Part shown: in pieces, positions 18,186 to 25,773 of the stretch | Numbering within the stretch: position 1 is the first letter of the stretch | Layout of the letters: every line of letters starts with the position of its first letter | Source: a virus | DNA length: 25,773 nt | Reading direction: 5' to 3' (one strand) | IMG/VR virus record: IMGVR_UViG_3300031758_000505 | Coordinates: 1 to 25,773 of that record | Position numbers and translations under genes: made by a program | The notes under the pieces: generated by a model | Seen by the model: only the letters and a program-made list of their open reading frames with translations | Told to the model about the DNA's origin: nothing | The model's database searches: none

Positions 18186-18428
18186 TTATTTCATTGATTT
18201 ACTTCCTCGGCACTTCCATTTACGACGAGAAAGATTGTTTGGGGAATTAGGATCAGATTTCCAATCGCCTTTGATCTTCGCGGAGCGAGCGCAGTATGCA
18301 TCACCCTTTGCAGTGCCAGGGCGAATGCGATCACCACCGTCCTTCGCGGCTCCAGCTTGCCCATACTTGATCGTGCGTGTGCGACCAGTCTTTGGATTCT
18401 TTACTACTTTCGTGAAACGCTTTTCCAT
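18186..18428 (-). CDS. Small basic Cys-containing protein, 80 residues
   Basis: This 80-residue protein is very basic and Gly-rich: VVKNPKTGRTRTIKYGQAG, DGGDRIRPGTAKGDAYCARS, then WKSDPNSPNNLSRRKWKCRG. The patterns NPxTGRxRxIxYG and GDAYCARSAxI...LSRRKWKC recur in small phage proteins encoded near structural genes (familiar, but no name is assigned). Two Cys are present. The ATG overlaps the upstream TAA by one base (TAATG). It may bind DNA or RNA in the head or packaging complex; this is inference from charge and location. Confidence 0.68.
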   Translation of the reverse strand: MEKRFTKVVKNPKTGRTRTIKYGQAGAAKDGGDRIRPGTAKGDAYCARSAKIKGDWKSDPNSPNNLSRRKWKCRGSKSMK

Positions 18429-18574
18429 TACTTCATCTTTCGCTTGATTTTCCGATCCTGCTTTAGCATCTCTTTTGTTGGCTTTTTACCAGAGCCTTTG
18501 GCATCGCGGATGTTATCCCACATTCCTCGCTGAGAGCGAGAACCGTCTGCGCGTTTGATTAGTTTCTTCATCAT
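18428..18574 (-). CDS. Very small basic protein, 48 residues
   Basis: This short gene encodes KKLIKRADGSRSQRGMWDN, then KGSGKKPTKEMLKQDRKIKRKMK, a highly basic peptide. The pattern 'RADGSxSQRGxWDNIR...GSGKKPTKEMLxQ' is familiar from small phage proteins next to portal genes, and its function is unknown. Two adjacent ATGs (18574 and 18571) could both be starts. It stops in a TAATG overlap with the next gene. It may bind DNA through its charge. Confidence 0.62.
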   Translation of the reverse strand: MMKKLIKRADGSRSQRGMWDNIRDAKGSGKKPTKEMLKQDRKIKRKMK

Positions 18575-18576
18575 TA

Positions 18577-18936
18577 CTACTTAACAAGCTTGCGAACAGA
18601 AGATGACTGAGTGCCGCGAGCTTTTAATAAGTTAGATCGTGAAGGAGATGAAGATTGCTGAATTTTTGGTTCTTGAAATTTTCGCGCTTTTGCGCTACGT
18701 GCTAATGCGCCAGGGTCAGGCAATGCAATTGTTTCAATTGTAGCTTTATTATTGTAAGGAGCATAAGACGAACCAAACTTTCCTTTTCCAGATGGATTAT
18801 ATAAAGGATCTATTTCCACTGATCGAGTTTGCGCTGATGCCGCATCTCCAAACTTTTTATATTTTGGTAGCCCTTTTAATTTAGGGTCTACTGTATAAGT
18901 TGAATATTTGATTACTTTTCTATTTTTTTCTGGCAT
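18577..18936 (-). CDS. Hypothetical basic protein, 119 residues
   Basis: This 119-residue protein is basic, Ser/Lys/Pro-rich and probably partly disordered (DPKLKGLPKYKKFGDAAS, DPLYNPSGKGKFGSSYAPYN, then SSSPSRSNLLKARG). It has no membrane segment or known domain. The gene is more AT-rich than the portal gene upstream and the tiny genes downstream. The start has an A/T-rich leader without a Shine-Dalgarno sequence. It opens the cluster of small basic proteins between portal and scaffold and might bind DNA or capsid interior surfaces; that is inference only. Confidence 0.65.
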   Translation of the reverse strand: MPEKNRKVIKYSTYTVDPKLKGLPKYKKFGDAASAQTRSVEIDPLYNPSGKGKFGSSYAPYNNKATIETIALPDPGALARSAKARKFQEPKIQQSSSPSRSNLLKARGTQSSSVRKLVK

Positions 18937-18972
18937 ATTTTTATTGAGTTAATTATTTGTTGTTGTTTGAAA

Positions 18973-21039
18973 TCACTGTTCCATTCCTTGAGTTGTTACG
19001 CCACCCATTTCAGCAGGTGCTGTTCCGATGCGTCCAATCTCAGCGTTCTGTGCCTGTTGTAGCTGGAATTGATACTGTCCTGCGTATTTCTGCAAGCGAG
19101 AAGCGAATGCCTCATCCTGCTGCGCTCTAGCGGCAACATCAGGTTGTTGGACATAGGCTTGCACCATCTGCATAGCGATCTGCGCTCCGTTTGGTTGAGC
19201 AGGGACTTCGATACCAGAGAAGATCTTGGAGAGGTCATCTGTGACGTTCTTAGCAATCTTCTGCTGGGCTTCTTCCACCGGTTGCAGCACGTAGTCAGCA
19301 AAGATCGGATTGATCGATGAAGCAGCGAACTCCAGTAGTTTATTCACATCAAGAATGCCATTGCGATCCAACTGGACAAGCGCAACCATGTTTTTCAGCT
19401 GAGTCTCTGCTGTATCAGGATCACTCGACAATGAGTCAAACGATACCATAATCGAGTAGTTCTCATCTGGGCTTCCCTTCGTCATCACTTGAGGATTAGG
19501 ATTGCCAGTCACTTGGAAGAAGATTTCATCAGGACCCATGCGCTGATACAACTTCCATGCCATCGTGAGAACGTCTTTAACGTGATCAAGGAACTTGCCA
19601 ATGTAATACTGTTGGCGAGCAGTCGAGAGAGGATTGGTAAGATCCAGACCGATAGCGCGATCGGCTTGTCCACGCATGGACATCTCGCTTTCAACGGAAC
19701 CGTCATCTCGCGGAGGAATCGGACCGAAGGCGATTTCGCCCAGACGACGATACGGGACTCTGCGCCCAGGACCCCAGTCCGATGGGGGGCGACCGGCAGG
19801 ATGCATGATCGGTGGCAATGTTGCCAGTGACGCACGATCGATGCGACTGTCTCTCTCGGTCTTAATCTGCATTTGGGGACCACGGAGAATATCTGAGAAG
19901 GTTTGCACCTCATACATGCGCTTCTGGTCGTTCGCCAGACGAGTTACCACGAATGGGTAGTCGTCGTAGCCATTGAGCAGTTCATGCTTGGCATAACCAT
20001 CGGATTGTGGATGGAACACCGTGCAGTAGATTCCCTCGGAACCATCTTCCTCATCGATGAGACGCTGGTAGGCATAGACCACCATAACCAGGTCATTATC
20101 GTCGGTGATCGGGAGGCGAGTCTGCGTTTTGACTTTCTCGCCATCGAGATACATCGAGTCTTTGCCACGAAGATTCTCAATAGCGTAGTCCACCCACTTA
20201 CGATCCCATCCTTCGTTGGTCACCTTTTTCTCAAGCTCCTGAGAAGTTAGGAATGTTCGCCAGAACATGTATGGTGCGCGTTGTGGATCTGAGATGTAGG
20301 ATGGGAACATAACTTCACCATCGGGAGCGCAGGAGTAGACGACAGGGCAGTCTACCGTTTGACGAGCAAGTGGGATCTCTGCGTTTCCTTTTTCGCGCAG
20401 AGATTTGATTGCTTTCTTTGCTCGCTTCTTGGAAAGATCAGGGAATGAACTTTGCAGCATTTCGATGAGCATCTCATCGTCTTGCTCGCTCAAGATCATC
20501 TCGACGAGTTCGGGGGATGCTTGTTCGATGTCGCGCAGGTTGACGCTTTGCAGGTAGGTTCGCTTCTCACGATTCCAGCCGACATAAGTCACCATGATTC
20601 CCTTCTCCATCAGGTAGTTCCCACCAAGCTCCATTTGACGCTTGAAGTCAGGAATGTATGACGAGCGCATCCATTTCAGGAAGCCAGAGACAACTGCTGC
20701 CTTGGGCATTGCTGCCATCGATGTCGGGAACGCTTTGATATGCGAGCGAGAAAGTGCTTGGTCGAATAGCGCGACATACAGATCAATGCGCTCACCGATG
20801 ACATTCACTTCCTGATCGGAAGCACCCTGCCACGGGAAAGCATTTGCGCCATTCTTGCGAAGGTCATCAGACTTGCCATCCCAGATGTTTCTGCGGTCAT
20901 TGTAAGAACGCAGACAGGATTCAAAGTAGTAATCAAGATCTACCAAGCAGGTGTCATAAGCATTGGATAACGCACCAATGTCGGGTTTCTTATCAAGGTA
21001 GATAAGTGACTCGTCTTCTATTTGTTGAACGTCATTCAT
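18973..21039 (-). CDS. Portal protein
   Basis: This 688-residue protein is called the portal, the dodecameric ring through which DNA enters and leaves the head. The N-terminal third contains the typical WDGKSDDLRKNGANAFPWQGASD stretch, and helices such as GFLKWMRSSYIPDFKRQMELGGNYL. The central part (VVYSCAPDGEVMFPSYISD, PYMFWRTFLTSQELEK, YDDYPFVVTRL) fits the wing/stem region, and the C-terminal helices (TMAWKLYQRMGPDEIFFQVTG, then a Gln/Ala-rich tail) fit the crown. The size is that of large podovirus-like portals. It lies after the terminase genes and starts in an ATGA overlap with the gene upstream. No single motif is decisive; position and layout support the call. Confidence 0.85.
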   Translation of the reverse strand: MNDVQQIEDESLIYLDKKPDIGALSNAYDTCLVDLDYYFESCLRSYNDRRNIWDGKSDDLRKNGANAFPWQGASDQEVNVIGERIDLYVALFDQALSRSHIKAFPTSMAAMPKAAVVSGFLKWMRSSYIPDFKRQMELGGNYLMEKGIMVTYVGWNREKRTYLQSVNLRDIEQASPELVEMILSEQDDEMLIEMLQSSFPDLSKKRAKKAIKSLREKGNAEIPLARQTVDCPVVYSCAPDGEVMFPSYISDPQRAPYMFWRTFLTSQELEKKVTNEGWDRKWVDYAIENLRGKDSMYLDGEKVKTQTRLPITDDNDLVMVVYAYQRLIDEEDGSEGIYCTVFHPQSDGYAKHELLNGYDDYPFVVTRLANDQKRMYEVQTFSDILRGPQMQIKTERDSRIDRASLATLPPIMHPAGRPPSDWGPGRRVPYRRLGEIAFGPIPPRDDGSVESEMSMRGQADRAIGLDLTNPLSTARQQYYIGKFLDHVKDVLTMAWKLYQRMGPDEIFFQVTGNPNPQVMTKGSPDENYSIMVSFDSLSSDPDTAETQLKNMVALVQLDRNGILDVNKLLEFAASSINPIFADYVLQPVEEAQQKIAKNVTDDLSKIFSGIEVPAQPNGAQIAMQMVQAYVQQPDVAARAQQDEAFASRLQKYAGQYQFQLQQAQNAEIGRIGTAPAEMGGVTTQGMEQ

Positions 21040-21296
21040 GCTAGGTATTGGTAGTAATCTTCAAGTTCGGAAGTAACGAGAATAACATCAACTTGCTTTC
21101 CGATCAAGCGTTTTGATATATTGGCAGGACATTTGACATTTACGCTAAATCCATCGATTCTTGCTCTCACCCATGTAGGATTATGGCAAACTCCGATAAT
21201 CATTGCTTTCAATGGCTCTTGGGGCAGATCCTCAATAATCGGTTTTGCGACTTTTGCTGGTCTGCCTCGCTTTTTTGGTTCTTTTTTCGCACTCAT
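21036..21296 (-). CDS. Small protein between terminase and portal, 86 residues
   Basis: This 86-residue protein has a basic, Lys/Arg/Pro-rich start (SAKKEPKKRGRPAKVAKP, an AT-hook-like GRPAK) and a beta-rich rest (LKAMIIGVCHNPTWVRARIDGFSVNVKCP, VDVILVTSELEDYYQYL). It may bind DNA through the N-terminal tail. The ATG at 21296 has a strong GGAGG eight bases upstream, inside the final codons of the terminase gene; a GTG at 21311 is less likely. This is one of the clearest Shine-Dalgarno sites in the window. It overlaps the portal start as ATGA. Function unknown. Confidence 0.68.
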   Translation of the reverse strand: MSAKKEPKKRGRPAKVAKPIIEDLPQEPLKAMIIGVCHNPTWVRARIDGFSVNVKCPANISKRLIGKQVDVILVTSELEDYYQYLA

Positions 21297-21297
21297 A

Positions 21298-22896
21298 TTA
21301 ATAACCTCCACCTCCTTGGATTGTAACTAGACTCACAGATTCATCAACGTGATCGATGCCAGAAATAGCAGCATAGCGCAAAACGTCAATAACATCTTTC
21401 CATGCCTCTTTTAGTCCGCCTTCACCGGTGTATTCTGACAATCCTTGAATGATGTTCTCGCACTCGGAGCTAACGTAGAAGTGGGGACGATTGACGGAAT
21501 CCAACGGTTTAGTTGTATCCCATGCCATTTTCCCGATCAGAGCTTGCAATCCGTCATCGATATCAAGACCTGGGGCTGGAATGCACACCATGCCAGCATC
21601 GTTCAAATCCTCGATGATCGATGAGGAACCATCTTGCACCTGATATTTGGCTGCACCAAGGCGAGGGTCGATTAGTCGTTCAAAAATCTCCTCTTCGCCT
21701 TCCATTTCCTCGATTAGTTCCACATAGTCTCGGATGCCATAACCTTTGCCCTTCGCTCCCTCTCCAGGCATCCACTTGCCAGATTTCCACTCTGCCCAGT
21801 CACCTACATCGACTCCAGGATATTCACGATACACCCACATTGTCCCAGACTCGTCCACGGCAATCCAGCACATAAACCAACTCTTGGCTCCAGCAGGATC
21901 GATAATGTGGTATCTGGTGACATTGTGCTTCGGAATCTTGTCGGGTTCGACCACGTTGACTACCTTGTTGAATTTCGGGAACTTGGTAGCGTGTGACTTC
22001 ATCGGCACACCATAGGCGCGGATAAGGATCTCCTCCCGACTCCTGCCTTGTAGCGTCTCCTTGATGCGCTCATATCCACCAAAGGCATTGTCTTTCGAGT
22101 GGAAGTAATGCACGGACGCATTCAGCTTCTTGGACTTCTGGACGTAGGGAACCAACTCATTATTGAGCAATTCTGCCTCACGACTTTCGATGGTGGTTGC
22201 ACCGTCAAGATATTCCTTGATGACTTCAGTCCATCCATCGATGGGTGTGAACGTCACAAGCATCTTGGAGTTACGAGTCGCCAGACGGAAGCGTAGGGTA
22301 GTGATTAGCTCAGGACCAAGAAGATACTCGTCCAGCCACACACCGATGTTGTGCCACACAGGGTTTCGAGATCCAAGCTCGGCACCCTCTAGAATTGTTG
22401 GGTTGTTCTGATACTGCGAGTAGGTCTTGAAGATGATCTGTGATCCATTTGGGAGGATCAGCGAGGAGTCAGTGAATCCTGTCTTCTTCTTGTAGGAGAT
22501 GTAAGCATTTGCGCTGGTGAACTTGGTCTTCAGATACTCTGGCAACCATGCCCAGACTGCGCTTTGTTGCTGACGGATCGACACCTCGGATGTCTGCGCG
22601 AAACAGAATATCTCAGAGTTTGGATTCTCGACTGCAGCACGGACTACGGAAAATGCGCCCCATTGAGTTTTGCCCGATCGGTTTCCACCAAGTGCCAAGA
22701 TCTCATTGACTTCCTTGAGTTGCTCCTCGGCTTTAATCCAGTGAGGAAGACGGAAGCCATATTGGTATGGGTCTTTTTCGGCATTCTCAATTGCTTCATG
22801 GTAGACGCGATGGATTGACAACAGTTCTTCTGGTGTCATCTCGGCAATCTCCTCATCTGTAGGAGGCTTGAGTATCTGATGTTGTCTCCAAATCAT
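21298..22896 (-). CDS. terL: Terminase large subunit
   Basis: This 532-residue packaging motor has an ATPase domain with Walker A GGNRSGKT at residues 70-77 and Walker B VWLDE at about 186-190. Its RNase H-like nuclease domain has acidic candidates in YHIIDPAG, the IDPRLGAAK block and the C-terminal DVIDVLRYA. It would translocate DNA into the procapsid and cut concatemers. It starts in an ATGA overlap with the small terminase candidate. The C-terminus ends in a Gly-rich GGGGY whose codons provide the ribosome site of the next gene. Length and motif order are normal for TerL. Confidence 0.95.
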   Translation of the reverse strand: MIWRQHQILKPPTDEEIAEMTPEELLSIHRVYHEAIENAEKDPYQYGFRLPHWIKAEEQLKEVNEILALGGNRSGKTQWGAFSVVRAAVENPNSEIFCFAQTSEVSIRQQQSAVWAWLPEYLKTKFTSANAYISYKKKTGFTDSSLILPNGSQIIFKTYSQYQNNPTILEGAELGSRNPVWHNIGVWLDEYLLGPELITTLRFRLATRNSKMLVTFTPIDGWTEVIKEYLDGATTIESREAELLNNELVPYVQKSKKLNASVHYFHSKDNAFGGYERIKETLQGRSREEILIRAYGVPMKSHATKFPKFNKVVNVVEPDKIPKHNVTRYHIIDPAGAKSWFMCWIAVDESGTMWVYREYPGVDVGDWAEWKSGKWMPGEGAKGKGYGIRDYVELIEEMEGEEEIFERLIDPRLGAAKYQVQDGSSSIIEDLNDAGMVCIPAPGLDIDDGLQALIGKMAWDTTKPLDSVNRPHFYVSSECENIIQGLSEYTGEGGLKEAWKDVIDVLRYAAISGIDHVDESVSLVTIQGGGGY

Positions 22897-23447
22897 ATGA
22901 TCTCTGCGTCAACTACTTTGCCTTTAGCAATACGAGACTTCGCCTCATTGATGAGCTTCGCGGCATCATCGAGACTTGCGCCTTTACGATGCTCGACCAC
23001 TGTGGTCGCCATGCCGGTCAACTGCGCAGCTTTATCGGTCAGGATGCCGACTGTGATTGCCAGCTTCTCAGGGGAGATCTTGGCAAGACTGTCTGGGTCA
23101 TCGAACAGTTGATTGGCACGTTCAAAGAGCAGATCGGTATATTCCTGAGCCGCAATCGCGTATCGCATGGAGAATTCCTTGCGCTTCGTCTCCAAGGTGT
23201 CGCTATGCCTCCACTCCAGTCCACGGATGACATCACGACCAGCACCTGTCTTCTTGGATATCTCAGAGATTCTAGCTCCCTGAGATAATAGGAACAATGC
23301 CAATGCCGCCTTGTGTGGAGCGTAATGCTCGATGTGATTACGAGGCAAAGACTTGGCACGTTCACGCACCTCTAGAAACCACTCACTCTTATCAGGACGA
23401 TCGTCGTAGTAGGTTTCTTTCAGTTTCTGTAGTTGTTCTTCGCTCAT
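22893..23447 (-). CDS. Terminase small subunit candidate
   Basis: This 184-residue helical protein lies directly before terL in transcription order and overlaps it as ATGA, the usual place of the small terminase. Residues about 47-80 (ALALFLLSQGARISEISKKTGAGRDVIRGLEWRH) form a helix-turn-helix that could recognise packaging sites. The middle is helical (TKRKEFSMRYAIAAQEYTDLLFERANQLF) and probably oligomerises. The C-terminal part (DDAAKLINEAKSRIAKGKVVDAEI) would contact TerL. The call is based on context and the HTH; sequence similarity to named TerS families is not obvious. Confidence 0.72.
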   Translation of the reverse strand: MSEEQLQKLKETYYDDRPDKSEWFLEVRERAKSLPRNHIEHYAPHKAALALFLLSQGARISEISKKTGAGRDVIRGLEWRHSDTLETKRKEFSMRYAIAAQEYTDLLFERANQLFDDPDSLAKISPEKLAITVGILTDKAAQLTGMATTVVEHRKGASLDDAAKLINEAKSRIAKGKVVDAEII

Positions 23448-23464
23448 AGCGATGGAATCAGAGC

Positions 23465-25773
23465 TTACTTTCTCACAGGAGGCAAGTTTTGTTTTTCTTG
23501 TTCTTCAAAGTCTTTTGCCGCTTGTTCAAGTTCAGCGGAAAACTCTGGGTCACCAGATGCCATCCTTGCAAGTGATGTAAGCCCTTGTCGAGTTTTGAAT
23601 GCTCCCTTGAACATTTTCATGTAAGCATCATTAACCTCTCCAGGCAGTGCGTTTCTGGCAAGAGAAGCACGCAAACCATATCTTTCGCTTCCATTTGCAA
23701 GTGACTCTGCCAAGAATCTATTTCTTGCAGAAGTAGTCATTTTGGCAATAGGAAACAGAACACTCAGTGCTTGAGTGCTTGCAACAGCTCTCAAATTAAC
23801 ATCCTTCTTGGAAAGCTCTTTAATGGTATTTCCTTGGTAAAGTTTTGCGATATCGTAAAGAAGAGTTCCAGTATCTGAGCCAAGAACTGTATTAACCTTC
23901 TTGCCTAGTTCAGTAGGTTTTCCAGGAGTGCCATAGTCAGCAAGAAACCTGTCTACATCAAATAATGGAGTATATGGTGCGCCAGCGGATGGCACTCCAC
24001 CATTGTATTTATCAAGAAAGATTCTTAGGAAGTCAGTTCGATAAAGATTTCTAGCAGGTGTTGACGATTTATTGAGTTGCGCCATTGCAATCTCAACATC
24101 CCGAATGGTGCTTGCATTGGAAAAAATAGAATTCGACAACAAATCTGGATCAATATTTTCAAAATTACCTTTTTTGGCAGCTTGAAATATTTCAGAAGTA
24201 ACTAACTGTTCTTCCAGTTTTTTGACTTTTTCTCTTTCAATAATTTGATCAGCAACTGCTTTTCTTTCAGCTTTACTTAAAGCCGATGCCAATTGTGTCA
24301 AATCACTTCTGCTGAGATCAGAAATGCTTACTCCCTGTATGGTGGAAAGTTTTTCATTCAAAGTATCTAATCCCCTAGAGATCTTTCCAGCATCAGCACC
24401 ATACAAGGTATTCAAGATTCCTTGGTCATACTCTAGTCGCGTAATGTTCCCTTGAGTTCCAATGCCAATATCTTTCATATATTGGGTCTGCATACCATCC
24501 CTGAGTTGTTGTGTGATCCCAGGAGTTGTTGCTTCTAGTCCCTGTGCCGCAGTCAAGACTCTGCTCATGGTGTCGGGATCTTTCATAGCAATCCTTACGA
24601 CATCTCGTCGTGTTGCAACATCCTCGCCTCCAACATCTCTCAGAATTCCACCTAAAGTTGTTTTTTCAAATGCATTTCTATTGCGAACAAGATCTGCAGC
24701 TTTTGTGAATTCATCACCTAATGTGCCGGTAGATCCGTCAGGACGGACAATTGGTGTTTGATTATAAATATCTCTCCTTAAAGCAGAAAGCTCATTGGAG
24801 ATTTGCAGACCAAATACATCTTTTGTTTGACCACCAACAGCACTGTCTGGTCTGGCATCATTGAATCTTCTGATATACGCATCAAAACCTTTGAAATCCA
24901 GTGGCTTATTAATTGCTTCAAGATCTCTGATTTGATTTGCTAGATCTTGTTTGCGACCTGAATTTTTTTCTCGGCTAAGTTGTTTGCGTAAATCTGCAAT
25001 CAGCACGGGAGCATCTCTGACTCGTCGAAGATCATCTTCTACTCGCGCAACTGCCGTTCTGTCAAATGCTCCTCCAGGATTGATTCTGGCTTTAATATCA
25101 GGAAGGAGATCAAGAAGCTCTCTTGCTTCTATTTGAAATCCCGCATCATCAGCAAGTTGTGCCATGAAGTCATATTGCTGAGTAGTATCTTCAATGGCTT
25201 TATCCTCTGCCTTTTTAATAGTGTCTCGCAAAAATCCACCCAGTTTGTCAATGTCAGCTACTTGCTTAGGCGCAAGCAATCGATTTACTGCTCCTTCAAC
25301 AATTGTTTTGTTCTGATTAGTATTGGCAGCAATTTGAGATGCAAGTGCGTCTCTTTGTTGTTTTTGTTTGAAAGCAACAGCAGCATAATCCCCTGGGCTT
25401 GTCGTGGCAGTTTTTGCTAAAGGATCAAAAATTTTACGAAGGTCTTGTTGTGCTGTGCGCAATCTGCCACCTAATCGAGATGAGGGGAAGTCTCCAGCAA
25501 GTTCCTGCGCTCCTTCTAGTCCTTTCGGACCAAATTGAACACCAGGAGGCACTGCTTCAGGCAAGCCAAGACGTTGTGCAGATTTAGCATACTCCTGCAT
25601 GAATTCATTAGCGAAACCACCAGGCATTCTTACTGCTCTCGCAGCAGGAATTGCCACATCACCAACTGCACCCAAAGCACCGCCAATTGCTGCCTGTGTG
25701 CCTCGGCGCATGACGTTCTCACCAATATTCTGAGGCATACCAAGTGCTGCACGGGTAATCATATCAGCAGCAG
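23465..25773 (-). CDS. Large helical virion-associated protein, N-terminus outside the window
   Basis: About 769 residues are visible; the frame is still open at the right edge (an ATG occurs at 25762, but codons continue upstream), so the protein is probably much longer. It is almost entirely helical and charged (LRKQLSREKNSGRKQDLANQIRDLE, RKAVADQIIEREKVKKLEEQL, EFSAELEQAAKDFEEQEKQ), with an Ala/Gly-rich patch near the left end of the visible part (GTQAAIGGALGAVGDVAIPAARAV). Such proteins resemble phage internal virion or ejection proteins or large polyvalent proteins. No catalytic motif is visible in this part. It is more AT-rich than the terminase genes and stops 18 bases before the small terminase start. 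Confidence 0.7.
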   Translation of the reverse strand, partial: AADMITRAALGMPQNIGENVMRRGTQAAIGGALGAVGDVAIPAARAVRMPGGFANEFMQEYAKSAQRLGLPEAVPPGVQFGPKGLEGAQELAGDFPSSRLGGRLRTAQQDLRKIFDPLAKTATTSPGDYAAVAFKQKQQRDALASQIAANTNQNKTIVEGAVNRLLAPKQVADIDKLGGFLRDTIKKAEDKAIEDTTQQYDFMAQLADDAGFQIEARELLDLLPDIKARINPGGAFDRTAVARVEDDLRRVRDAPVLIADLRKQLSREKNSGRKQDLANQIRDLEAINKPLDFKGFDAYIRRFNDARPDSAVGGQTKDVFGLQISNELSALRRDIYNQTPIVRPDGSTGTLGDEFTKAADLVRNRNAFEKTTLGGILRDVGGEDVATRRDVVRIAMKDPDTMSRVLTAAQGLEATTPGITQQLRDGMQTQYMKDIGIGTQGNITRLEYDQGILNTLYGADAGKISRGLDTLNEKLSTIQGVSISDLSRSDLTQLASALSKAERKAVADQIIEREKVKKLEEQLVTSEIFQAAKKGNFENIDPDLLSNSIFSNASTIRDVEIAMAQLNKSSTPARNLYRTDFLRIFLDKYNGGVPSAGAPYTPLFDVDRFLADYGTPGKPTELGKKVNTVLGSDTGTLLYDIAKLYQGNTIKELSKKDVNLRAVASTQALSVLFPIAKMTTSARNRFLAESLANGSERYGLRASLARNALPGEVNDAYMKMFKGAFKTRQGLTSLARMASGDPEFSAELEQAAKDFEEQEKQNLPPVRK

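Noticed and set aside
19509-19913. Antisense and alternate frames inside the portal gene
   Set aside because: Short, Arg/Ser-rich shadow translations with no start context or family resemblance.
1-25773. Integrase, transposase, tRNA or rRNA genes
   Set aside because: No matching motif or cloverleaf-like sequence was recognised by eye; a tRNA scan was not possible.

Overview
This window looks like a segment of a tailed double-stranded DNA bacteriophage genome. It carries a terminase, portal, scaffold and capsid cassette, a lysis cassette, and a recombination/replication cassette. No integrase, transposase, tRNA, rRNA or CRISPR array was seen. The host cannot be named. A lipoprotein with a lipobox and an M15 peptidase endolysin fit a Gram-negative host. 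Most start codons have A-rich leaders with no clear Shine-Dalgarno sequence, which suggests a host that relies little on it. A few sigma70-like promoters are visible. Virion shape is undecided: the large portal and connector-like protein are compatible with a podovirus, but no tape measure, tail tube or tail sheath gene lies here.

The window has two convergent halves. Positions 1 to about 10155 are read on the plus strand as a tightly packed early/middle region, mostly with ATGA stop-start overlaps. In order it encodes a DnaA domain IV-like protein, an ERF single-strand annealing protein, a RecE/exonuclease VIII-like nuclease and a small protein with an SSB-like acidic tail (together a recombination module). 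Several small unknowns follow, then a RuvC-like resolvase, a replication initiator whose gene contains an iteron array next to an AT-rich stretch (a probable lambda-style origin), and a DnaC-like helicase loader. Next come a C5 cytosine methyltransferase with a second long reading frame embedded in it, two small DNA-binding proteins, a second methyltransferase-like protein, a MazG-like protein, small membrane proteins and a Cro-like HTH protein.

Positions about 10205 to 25773 are read on the minus strand. In transcription order, from right to left, they encode a large helical protein cut by the window edge, small terminase, large terminase, a small protein, the portal, and seven very small, mostly basic proteins. 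A hairpin and a promoter follow, then scaffold, SU10-like major capsid protein, a decoration-like protein, a strong attenuator-like hairpin, a small protein, a head-tail connector, a tail spike/fibre with a carbohydrate esterase domain, two small membrane proteins (holin candidates), the M15 endolysin, a 45-residue lipoprotein, a metallophosphoesterase and a winged-helix protein. A hairpin near 10161-10204 separates the convergent units.

The most notable points are the same-strand gene pair at 5727-6773, the probable origin inside the initiator gene together with a stand-alone DnaA-type DNA-binding domain, and the cluster of tiny basic proteins between portal and scaffold. No stretch over 300 bases lacks a gene. 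Functions rest on motif recognition by eye; no database search was run.
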